Shown one piece after another: positions 58,501 through 64,000 of a stretch of 64,000 bases of DNA (its first letter is position 1; each line of letters begins with the position of its first letter). The notes under the pieces were generated by a model that saw only the letters and a list, made by a program, of their open reading frames with translations, did no database searches and was not told the DNA's origin. The position numbers were made by a program, and so were the translations under genes. Origin of the DNA: Massilia agilis (GTDB lineage: Bacteria > Pseudomonadota > Gammaproteobacteria > Burkholderiales > Burkholderiaceae_D); the NCBI RefSeq assembly GCF_024756255.1, contig NZ_JANUHB010000003.1, positions 496,001-560,000 on the forward strand, in the 5' to 3' direction.

Positions 58501-59549
58501 AGGCGATGATCGACTGGGGCTTCAAGGCCCAGCGCCTGGGCGCGAGCGTGCTCAAGAAGCTGGCCGCGCCGAGCAAGAAGGCTCCGCCGCCGACCACCGG
58601 CAAGGCGCCCGTGCGCGAGCAGGTGATCCATTTTGTGAACCGCAAGATGCCGGGCAACCTGCCCAAGAAGACGGCGCGCGCGCTGCTGGACATCGAGGAC
58701 GACAAGATCATCCCGATCATCCGCAATCCCAAGACCACGACCGCCGACACCGAGGCCGTGTTCTACTTCCCGGGCTGCGGTTCGGAGCGCCTGTTCTCGC
58801 AAGTGGGCCTGGCCACGCAGGCGATGCTGTGGGAAGTGGGCGTGCAGACCGTGCTGCCGCCGGGCTACCTGTGCTGCGGCTATCCGCAGCGCGGCGCCGG
58901 CCAGTACGACAAGGCCGACAAGATGATGACGGATAACCGCGTGCTGTTCCACCGCATGGCCAACACGCTGAACTACCTCGACATCAAGACCGTGCTGGTC
59001 TCGTGCGGCACCTGCTACGACCAGCTGGCCACCTACGAGTTCGAGAAGATCTTCCCGGGCTGCCGCATCATGGACATCCACGAGTACCTGCTGGAGAAGG
59101 GCGTCAAGCTCGAAGGCGTGACCGGCACCCGCTACATGTACCACGAGCCGTGCCACAACCCGATGAAGCTGCAGGACTCGGTCAAGACCGTCAACGCGCT
59201 GGTGTCCACCGTGGACAACGTGAAGATCGAGAAGAACGACCGTTGCTGCGGCGAGTCGGGCACCTTCGCCGTGTCGCGGCCGGATATCGCCACCCAGGTC
59301 AAGTTCCGCAAGGCCGACGAGATGGTCAAGGGCGCCGACAAGCTGCGCGCCGACGGCTTCAATGGCGACGTCAAGATCCTGACCAGCTGCCCATCCTGCC
59401 TGCAGGGCCTGCACCGCTATAATGACGACGCGGGCACCGACGCCGACTACATCGTGGTGGAGATCGCGCGGCATTTGCTGGGCGAGGACTGGATGCCCGA
59501 CTACGTTGCGCGCGCCAACAATGGCGGTATCGAGAGGGTTCTTGTATGA
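55539..59549 (+). CDS. FAD/FMN-binding oxidoreductase with Fe-S and CCG domains (DUF3683, D-lactate dehydrogenase-like)
   Basis: 1336 residues in one chain. An N-terminal DUF3683-like region (1-170) is followed by an FAD-binding PCMH domain ([20 protein letters not shown] near 222), a GlcD-type C-terminal FAD-linked oxidase domain ([26 protein letters not shown]), a two-cluster 4Fe-4S ferredoxin domain ([11 protein letters not shown] and [12 protein letters not shown]), and two CCG domains ([24 protein letters not shown]). It combines GlcD/GlcF-like parts and likely oxidises a 2-hydroxy acid such as D-lactate, passing electrons to quinone. The HIT gene overlaps its stop. Confidence 0.9.
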   Translation: MNAPANIQALLEDTANPARLREIPYNYTSFSDREIVIRLLGEPAWRLLDELRGARQTGRSARMLYEVLGDIWVVRRNPYLQDDMLDNPKRRQGLIDALHHRLAEVDKRRVMVDAGEADVEAASARSNAVAQLLAAARKAVDDFAREFQQMYDLRRRAIKVLGRYTDKRNIHFDGMHRVSHVTDATDWRVEYPFLVLLPDTEDEMAGLVKGCIELGLTIIPRGGGTGYTGGAIPLTPMSAVINTEKLIDLGDVEMSRLPGVDRDYATIYTGAGVVTQRVSQAAEKAGFVFAVDPTSAHASCIGGNIAMNAGGKKAVLWGTALDNLASWRMVDPNGDWLEVTRVGHNLSKIHDAPTAVFKLEWTHPSAKGEAKDAPFRTETLTIEGRRFRKEGLGKDVTDKFLAGLPGIQKEGTDGLITSARWILHKMPKHTRTVALEFFGQARDAIPSIVEIKDYLDNLPKTGKPEFASVRLAGLEHLDERYLRAVGYATKSKRGTLPKMALFGDIVGDDENAVAQAASEVVRLANTRVGEGFIAVSAEARKKFWLDRARTAAIAKHTNAFKINEDVVIPLNRMGEYTDGIERINIELSIKNKLALVEELHAYFTAGGLPIEKSDDATGEGVDANEILGDRPQQADDLLARVAARWRWIRDSLDLPLGDARARLAEFGLEQLDPVFAARLAQQPHARLFDVVQDHTVRVSWKQELRAPLRQLFYGAAFKPILDDCTEIHKTVLRSRVFVALHMHAGDGNVHTNIPVNSDDYDMLQDAHRAVERIMKLARSLDGVISGEHGIGITKLEFLADDEIRDFRDYKLRIDPEGRFNKGKLLNSETAYADLRNAYTPSFGLMGHESLIMQQSDIGAIANSVKDCLRCGKCKPVCTTHVPRANLLYSPRDKILATSALIEAFLYEEQTRRGVSIRHWEEFEDVSDHCTVCHKCVTPCPVNIDFGDVSMNMRNLLRKMDKRSFKPMNRASMFFLNATDPTTINATRKAMIDWGFKAQRLGASVLKKLAAPSKKAPPPTTGKAPVREQVIHFVNRKMPGNLPKKTARALLDIEDDKIIPIIRNPKTTTADTEAVFYFPGCGSERLFSQVGLATQAMLWEVGVQTVLPPGYLCCGYPQRGAGQYDKADKMMTDNRVLFHRMANTLNYLDIKTVLVSCGTCYDQLATYEFEKIFPGCRIMDIHEYLLEKGVKLEGVTGTRYMYHEPCHNPMKLQDSVKTVNALVSTVDNVKIEKNDRCCGESGTFAVSRPDIATQVKFRKADEMVKGADKLRADGFNGDVKILTSCPSCLQGLHRYNDDAGTDADYIVVEIARHLLGEDWMPDYVARANNGGIERVLV

Positions 59550-59977
59550 CGAAAGTAGCAGGTTGCGAGTTGTGCCAGCCGGTGGTTCCTCCGCTGTACC
59601 GGGATGAGAAGCTGTCGGTGATCCAGGTGGATGATCCGAACTACCCGGGCTTTTGCCGGGTCATCTGGAACGAGCACGTCAAGGAAATGAGCGACCTGCC
59701 GCCCGCCGACCGCATCCTGATCAACGACGTCGTCTGGCACGTCGAGACCGCGGTGCGCGAGGTGATGGACCCGGACAAGATCAACGTGGCCAGCCTGGGC
59801 AACGTGGTGCCGCACCTGCACTGGCACGTGATCCCGCGCTACGTGGATGACGCGCACTTCCCGAACCCGGTGTGGGCGAACGCCGTGCGCAAACCGGACG
59901 AAAAGCTGCTGGCTGCGCGCCGCGCGCTGCTGCCCCGGCTGGCGGCCGCGATCAAGGACCGCCTGAACAAACGCTAA
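59546..59977 (+). CDS. HIT-family protein
   Basis: 143 residues. The histidine-triad motif [10 protein letters not shown] is near residue 92, preceded by CELCQP, an optional zinc site. HIT proteins hydrolyse or transfer nucleotidyl groups. It overlaps the stop of the large oxidoreductase by four bases (ATGA), so it is co-translated with it; the same pairing is common in betaproteobacteria. Confidence 0.9.
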   Translation: MTKVAGCELCQPVVPPLYRDEKLSVIQVDDPNYPGFCRVIWNEHVKEMSDLPPADRILINDVVWHVETAVREVMDPDKINVASLGNVVPHLHWHVIPRYVDDAHFPNPVWANAVRKPDEKLLAARRALLPRLAAAIKDRLNKR

Positions 59978-60004
59978 TCCTGCTCGCACCGCCACCGTTT
60001 GAAC

Positions 60005-60034
60005 CGTCGTCCCGGCGCAGGCCGGGACCCATGC
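60005..60034 (+). repeat. Family B repeat, single unit
   Basis: CGTCGTCCCGGCGCAGGCCG-GGACCCATGC, the same unit as at 301-328 and 52872-52900, but with no inverted partner nearby. It lies between the HIT and DUF971 genes. Confidence 0.7.
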
Positions 60035-60077
60035 TGAGCCAACCGGCCACGCGGCCCTGGCAGAAGGGTAGAACAAG

Positions 60078-60494
60078 ATGCCTAACCCCACCTCCCTCAC
60101 CGTCCACCAGAAATCGGGCCTGCTCGACATCGCCTTCGACGACGGCGCCGCCTTCGCGATCCCGTTCGAACTGATGCGCGTGTATTCGCCGTCGGCCGAA
60201 GTGAAGGGCCACGGCCCTGGCCAGGAAGTGCTGCAGGTCGGCAAGCGCGACGTGCGCATCGACGGCATCGAGCCGGTCGGCAACTACGCGGTGCGCCCAC
60301 TGTTCACCGACGGCCACAACACTGGCATCTACACCTGGGACTACCTGTACAAGCTGGGCAACGAACAGCAGCAGCTGTGGCAGGCGTACCTGGATCGCCT
60401 GCACGACGCCGGCTTTGCGGGCGACAGCGGCCGCGAACCGGGTACCGTGGTGCCGGGCGCCCCCGTGCAGCACGGCTGCGGCCACCACCACTAA
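60078..60494 (+). CDS. DUF971 family protein
   Basis: 138 residues. The DUF971/GBBH-like N-terminal beta domain covers residues 5-100 (LLDIAFDDGAAFAIPFELMR, YAVRPLFTDGHNTGIYTWDY), and the tail ends in CGHHH, which may bind metal. In betaproteobacteria the gene typically sits just before ubiE; here a DUF3800 gene lies between. Related DUF971 proteins bind iron-sulfur clusters or act in their handling. Confidence 0.9.
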   Translation: MPNPTSLTVHQKSGLLDIAFDDGAAFAIPFELMRVYSPSAEVKGHGPGQEVLQVGKRDVRIDGIEPVGNYAVRPLFTDGHNTGIYTWDYLYKLGNEQQQLWQAYLDRLHDAGFAGDSGREPGTVVPGAPVQHGCGHHH

Positions 60495-60500
60495 AATCCC

Positions 60501-60650
60501 ATGGACACCACCGCCATCGTCATCGTGGTCGTCACCGCCGTGGTGCCGGTCATCGCCATGGCCTGGGTGCGGCGCTGGATGCGCTCGCAGCAGCCGCCAA
60601 ATGCCGCCCTCTCGGAAGACCCAAAAAAACGCGACAAAAGCCGAGGCTGA
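60501..60650 (+). CDS. Small single-span membrane protein (49 aa), putative
   Basis: ATG at 60501, 6 bp after the DUF971 stop, opens a frame to TGA at 60648-60650. The product is a hydrophobic helix (TAIVIVVVTAVVPVIAMAWV) followed by a basic, polar tail. The close spacing suggests co-transcription with DUF971. No family recognised; the evidence is the composition and the tight linkage. Confidence 0.5.
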   Translation: MDTTAIVIVVVTAVVPVIAMAWVRRWMRSQQPPNAALSEDPKKRDKSRG

Positions 60651-60724
60651 TCAGTGCCTACAGCTAACCCCTAGGTTGATTTTTTGGTTTAGTTTGCTAA
60701 ACTTGCGGTTAAGTGGACTGGGAG

Positions 60725-60769
60725 GCCCCGGTCGGCGTTATAGCCTCGGTGAGTTTCATCGGGGCTTTT
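60725..60769 (+). terminator. Possible terminator downstream of DUF971 operon
   Basis: GCCCCGGT (60725-60732) pairs with ATCGGGGC (60758-60765, one G-T pair) and is followed by TTTT. The loop is long (25 bases), and the right arm overlaps the 3' end of the DUF3800 gene on the other strand. Confidence 0.35.
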
Positions 60770-61631
60770 CGCTTTCTTGGGCAGGGTAAACCTTCAGGCC
60801 CCAGCTCTCGAACCCTTCGCCGACGCTATCACGGCCACCGCTGCAGTAGAACTTCCTCTTCAAAACTTCAAAGGCCCGGTTCTCTTGGGTTGGTCGAATA
60901 ACGCTCAGTCCGATCGGACGGGCTACCAGGTCAGCTAGTTGGAGTCCGGCCGAGTTCACCTTCTTGTCCGCAAAAATCACGTCGAACGGAAGGGCCATGC
61001 CGAGCCTGTTAGCGCCATCACAAATTCGCCGGAACTCCAGTTCGAGGTCGTTGTCTTCCTTCTTGCCACGGCACTCAACAATCACATGAGTAGTCAGCGC
61101 TTCTTGGTGCTTCTCCTGCAAGAATTCATACAGCGTCTCCAGACAGAAGCCCAGTGCAACATGATATGGGTTGGGCGGGTCGATCGATTTCGCTTTCAAC
61201 TGAATCTTATCGATCACGCAACTAATCAGGACAAAATTGCTGGCTTCTATGATTGTGGTCAGTTCCGCTAAAAATGACTCTTTGTGTTCGCGGTTCTGGA
61301 AGAAGGTAAAGCTGCCTTTTTCTTTGCGTATTTCGAGTTCGTGCAGTACCACCAAGTCATGGCCGAAATGGTTGAACTTAAACTTTTGCAGCGCTGGGGC
61401 GACCTTTTCACTGTAGTGGCGTTTGTGGAACACGCAGAATGCAAGGACGAAGACAGGATAGTTGCCATCTACGTTCTGCATTCCGTGATCACCGCTTTCG
61501 TCCACGTAAACCACATAGTTACTGTACTTGCACGGTGTGGCGGAGCCGATATCAGGCGCCTCCGATGCAGGGGCTTCGCCTCGCTGCTCTTCACTCTCGA
61601 ATAATGAAAACTGGCGTGGGTCCATGTCCAT
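60756..61631 (-). CDS. DUF3800 family protein
   Basis: 291 residues. The family marks are YVVYVDESGDHG near the N-terminus and GLQLADLVARPIGL near the C-terminus, with acidic residues placed as in an RNase H-like fold. DUF3800 genes are scattered, often in mobile or defence-associated DNA, and their function is not established. Base composition is visibly less GC-rich than that of all neighbours, and it interrupts the DUF971-ubiE order in the opposite orientation, which suggests acquisition by transfer. MDMDPRQ start at 61631; a second ATG at 61625. Confidence 0.85.
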   Translation of the reverse strand: MDMDPRQFSLFESEEQRGEAPASEAPDIGSATPCKYSNYVVYVDESGDHGMQNVDGNYPVFVLAFCVFHKRHYSEKVAPALQKFKFNHFGHDLVVLHELEIRKEKGSFTFFQNREHKESFLAELTTIIEASNFVLISCVIDKIQLKAKSIDPPNPYHVALGFCLETLYEFLQEKHQEALTTHVIVECRGKKEDNDLELEFRRICDGANRLGMALPFDVIFADKKVNSAGLQLADLVARPIGLSVIRPTQENRAFEVLKRKFYCSGGRDSVGEGFESWGLKVYPAQESEKPR

Positions 61632-61799
61632 TTTTCTACCAAGTGCATTTTTTCGATTCTATCCTATCAGTTGGGCCCGAAAGGATGGGGCAGGGACCGC
61701 TCCCCCCCGGCCTTGATGTGGTCACGTAAGTCTCACATCCGATAGGGGCCGGCAGGTTCCCCCTTGTATAATGCGGCAAGATCAATCCGTCTTGCCATC

Positions 61800-62534
61800 A
61801 TGACCAACACCACCCATTTCGGCTACAAGACCGTCTCCGAAGACGAGAAGGTCCACGAGGTCGCCAAGGTTTTCCACTCCGTCGCCGCGAAGTACGACAT
61901 CATGAACGACCTGATGTCCGCCGGCCTGCACCGCATCTGGAAAGCGTTTACCATCGCCCAGGCCGGCATCCGCCCGGGCTTCAAGGTGCTCGATATTGCC
62001 GGCGGCACCGGCGACTTGGCCAAGGCCTTTGCCAAGCAGGCCGGGCCGAGCGGGGAAGTGTGGCTCACCGACATCAACGAGTCGATGCTGCGCGTCGGCC
62101 GTGATCGCCTCTTGAACAAAGGGCTTGTCACCCCAACATTGCTATGTGACGCGGAAAAATTGCCGTTCCCGGACAATTATTTCGACCGGGTCAGCGTGGC
62201 CTTTGGCCTGCGCAATATGACGCACAAGGACCAGGCACTGGCGGAAATGCGCCGCGTGCTCAAGCCGGGCGGCAAGTTGCTGGTGCTGGAGTTTTCGAAG
62301 GTGGCCGCGCCGCTGCAAAAGCCGTATGACGTGTATTCGTTCTCGGTGCTGCCGTGGCTGGGCCAGCAAATTGCGAACGATTCGGAAAGCTACCGCTACC
62401 TGGCCGAGTCGATCCGCATGCACCCCGACCAGGAAACGCTGAAGGGCATGATGGAGGACGCGGGACTGGAACGCGTGCAGTACTTTAACCTGACTGCTGG
62501 TGTGGCTGCGCTGCACACCGGCATCAAATTTTAG
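61800..62534 (+). CDS. ubiE: Demethylmenaquinone/2-octaprenyl-6-methoxy-1,4-benzoquinol C-methyltransferase
   Basis: 244 residues. SAM-binding motif [19 protein letters not shown], then [20 protein letters not shown] and [20 protein letters not shown], the UbiE signatures. It adds the C-methyl group in ubiquinone (and menaquinone) synthesis. A TATAAT at 61767-61772 may be its -10. The Tim44-like gene and ubiJ follow, the common arrangement. Confidence 0.96.
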   Translation: MTNTTHFGYKTVSEDEKVHEVAKVFHSVAAKYDIMNDLMSAGLHRIWKAFTIAQAGIRPGFKVLDIAGGTGDLAKAFAKQAGPSGEVWLTDINESMLRVGRDRLLNKGLVTPTLLCDAEKLPFPDNYFDRVSVAFGLRNMTHKDQALAEMRRVLKPGGKLLVLEFSKVAAPLQKPYDVYSFSVLPWLGQQIANDSESYRYLAESIRMHPDQETLKGMMEDAGLERVQYFNLTAGVAALHTGIKF

Positions 62535-62546
62535 GATGCGTAGAGC

Positions 62547-63512
62547 ATGAAAAAATTCTTGGTCACCATGATGCTGGCGATCACCGCACTGTCGATGATC
62601 GCGGAAGCCACCGCGCGCCCGATGGGCGGCGGCCGCTCGTTCGGCCGCCAGTCGCAGCCGGTGCGCCAGATGCAGCGACCGGCACCCGCGCCGGCGCCGA
62701 CTCCGGCCCAGCAGCCGCAATACGGCAACCAGGCCCGTCCGGCGCCGGTGCCGCAGCCGATGCCGGCACAGCGCCCGAGCATGTGGAAGGGCGTGCTGGG
62801 CGGCGCGCTGCTCGGCCTGGGCCTGGGCGCGCTGTTCAGCCACTTCGGCATTGGCGGCGCCGCCGCCAGCATGATCTCGTCGCTGCTGATGCTGGCGCTG
62901 CTGGCCTTTGCCGTGATCTTCATCGTGCGCATGTTCCGCCGCAAGGACACCCCGGCCAACCCGACACCGTTCCAGGGTTTCAACCGCGACCCGATGCCGG
63001 CGTCGGCGACCCCGGAAATCGGCTCGGGCATGAACCAGCAGCCGTGGCAGCCCAGCTCCTACAGCACCACCCCGGAAATCGGGTCCGGCCTGAACCAGGG
63101 CGTCGCGTTGGACAAGCCTGCCGCCCACGTGCCGTGGGGCGTGCCGGCTGATTTCGATACCCCGTCGTTCCTGCGCGAAGCGAAGTCCATGTTCATCCGC
63201 ATGCAGGCCGCCTGGGACAAGGGCGACGTGCAGGACCTGCGCGAGTTCACTGCGCCGGAAGTGTTTGCTGAGCTCAAGACCCAGATCCTCGAGCGCAACG
63301 CCAACGACTTCACCGACGTGGTCTCGATCGACGCCCAGCTGCTGGGCATCGAGAAGTCCGACCGCGACTACCTGGCCAGCGTGCAGTTCAACGGCATGAT
63401 CCGCACTGCGCCGGGCGCCGCGCCGGAGCCCTTCGTCGAGGTGTGGAACCTGGCCAAGCCGCTGTCCGGCACGAGCGGATGGGTGCTGGCGGGTATCCAG
63501 CAGGTTCAGTAA
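62547..63512 (+). CDS. Tim44-domain membrane protein
   Basis: 321 residues. N-terminal signal or anchor (MKKFLVTMMLAITALSMIAE), a Gln/Pro-rich linker, two transmembrane helices at about 75-130, and a C-terminal Tim44-like domain (FLREAKSMFIRMQAAWDKGD to the end). The bacterial members have no settled role. It sits between ubiE and ubiJ in many betaproteobacteria and may help a membrane-bound ubiquinone complex, which is inference from position only. Confidence 0.9.
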   Translation: MKKFLVTMMLAITALSMIAEATARPMGGGRSFGRQSQPVRQMQRPAPAPAPTPAQQPQYGNQARPAPVPQPMPAQRPSMWKGVLGGALLGLGLGALFSHFGIGGAAASMISSLLMLALLAFAVIFIVRMFRRKDTPANPTPFQGFNRDPMPASATPEIGSGMNQQPWQPSSYSTTPEIGSGLNQGVALDKPAAHVPWGVPADFDTPSFLREAKSMFIRMQAAWDKGDVQDLREFTAPEVFAELKTQILERNANDFTDVVSIDAQLLGIEKSDRDYLASVQFNGMIRTAPGAAPEPFVEVWNLAKPLSGTSGWVLAGIQQVQ

Positions 63513-63570
63513 TATTTTTAACTAAACAACCCGTGCGGACGGAATTGCGTCCAGCAAACTGGTAAGATCA

Positions 63571-63599
63571 AAACCGCCCGCTTGAACCGGGCGGTTTTT
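63571..63599 (+). terminator. Rho-independent terminator after the Tim44-like gene
   Basis: AAACCGCCCG (63571-63580) pairs with CGGGCGGTTT (63588-63597), a perfect 10-bp stem with a seven-base loop, followed by TTTTC. It lies about 60 bp after the stop and just before ubiJ. Confidence 0.85.
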
Positions 63600-63620
63600 C
63601 TTTGCTCCGAGCGTATTGCC

Positions 63621-64000
63621 ATGGTCCCGAATCCTTCACTCCTGTCGCCCCAGCGTGCGCTGATGGCCCCCGCGATTGCTGCAATTAACCACCTGCTGGC
63701 CCAGGAGGCGTGGGCGCGCGATGCGCTGGCGCTGCATGCCGGCAAGGAAGCCTGCATCGACACCGGCCACCTGCAACTGCGCCTGCGCGTAACGCGCGAC
63801 GGCATGGTCGAGGGCAGCAACAGCGAGGACGCGGCCAACGTCACCATCCACGTCAAGCTGTCGGACCTGCCCTTGATCGCGCAGAACCGCGACCGCGCGT
63901 TCTCGTACGTGAAGATCGAGGGCGATGCCGAGTTCGCGAACACGATCTCGCAGCTGTCCAAGGGCCTGCGCTGGGACGCCGAGCACGACCTGGAGCGCCT
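63621..64000 (+). CDS. ubiJ: UbiJ (SCP2-domain ubiquinone biosynthesis accessory factor), 3' end outside window
   Basis: ATG at 63621 opens a frame that is still open at the window end (126 codons). The visible part has the SCP2-like domain: LQLRLRVTRDGMVEGS, VTIHVKLSDLPLIAQNRDRA, YVKIEGDAEFANTISQLSKG, LRWDAEHDLER. UbiJ binds ubiquinone intermediates in the soluble Ubi complex. The position after ubiE and the Tim44-like gene supports the call; ubiB would be expected next. Confidence 0.88.
   Translation, partial: MVPNPSLLSPQRALMAPAIAAINHLLAQEAWARDALALHAGKEACIDTGHLQLRLRVTRDGMVEGSNSEDAANVTIHVKLSDLPLIAQNRDRAFSYVKIEGDAEFANTISQLSKGLRWDAEHDLER

Noticed and set aside
55353..59474. Very long open frame (1373 codons) on the minus strand
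   Set aside because: It lies antisense to the whole FAD/Fe-S oxidoreductase, whose domains are unmistakable. Long antisense frames are expected in such GC-rich DNA, and the translation has low-complexity His/Val/Arg composition.

Overview
The window is GC-rich chromosomal DNA of a betaproteobacterium, most likely an Oxalobacteraceae (Massilia/Janthinobacterium/Duganella type). This rests on gene order (lolB-ispE-tRNA-Gln-prs-rplY-pth-ychF; kdsD-kdsC-lptC-lptA-lptB-rpoN-hpf; ptsN-hprK-rapZ; ubiE-Tim44-ubiJ), on a THIN-B-like subclass B3 metallo-beta-lactamase, and on abundant palindromic intergenic repeats. There is no prophage, transposase, integrase or CRISPR array. One tRNA gene and one TPP riboswitch are visible.

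Layout. 1-10.3 kb: housekeeping block (TPR protein end, lolB, ispE, tRNA-Gln, prs, rplY, pth, ychF), interrupted between pth and ychF by three accessory genes (DUF3857/transglutaminase protein, patatin-like hydrolase, a lipoprotein that looks like a degenerate M48 peptidase). 10.3-12.2 kb: a phosphoethanolamine-transferase-type membrane protein. 12.3-19.2 kb: a tightly overlapping leftward gene set (folE2, FAD oxidoreductase, DUF1365, cyclopropane-synthase-like methyltransferase, DUF3833 lipoprotein, SDR, NTF2-like) divergent from a MerR/B12-binding regulator carrying the sequence signatures of CarH/LitR photoreceptors. 19.4-21.2 kb: an arsA without other ars genes. 21.2-30 kb: lipid-storage genes (lipase-like hydrolase, TPR protein, phasin, acyl-CoA ligase, amphipathic protein, WS/DGAT, fatty acyl-CoA reductase), which together could make wax esters. 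30-35.5 kb: B3 metallo-beta-lactamase and the TPP-riboswitch-controlled operon thiC-thiS-thiG-thiD-thiE, in which thiC carries an internal deletion and frameshift. 35.5-42.3 kb: MOSC protein, two c-di-GMP enzymes and a KefB/YbaL-type antiporter. 42.4-52.8 kb: Kdo/LPS-transport genes, rpoN, hpf, an acyl-CoA hydratase/hydrolase, rapZ-hprK-ptsN and queF. 53-64 kb: ilvA, a YqaA protein, a 1336-residue FAD/Fe-S oxidoreductase, an HIT protein, a DUF971 protein, a DUF3800 gene that looks inserted, then ubiE, a Tim44-like protein and the start of ubiJ.

Two families of intergenic palindromes recur. Family A (outer ends GTAGGGTGGGC...GCCCACCCTAC, six copies) folds as two hairpins back to back, with stem bases that co-vary between copies. 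All six copies end just downstream of a minus-strand stop codon, and in two cases the repeat supplies the TAG stop itself. Family B (GTCGTCCCSGCG...GGGACCCAT, two paired copies and one single unit) lies in other intergenic gaps.

The points most worth following are the putative light/B12-controlled lipid-modification cluster, the wax-ester gene set, the damaged thiC, and the covarying family A repeats.
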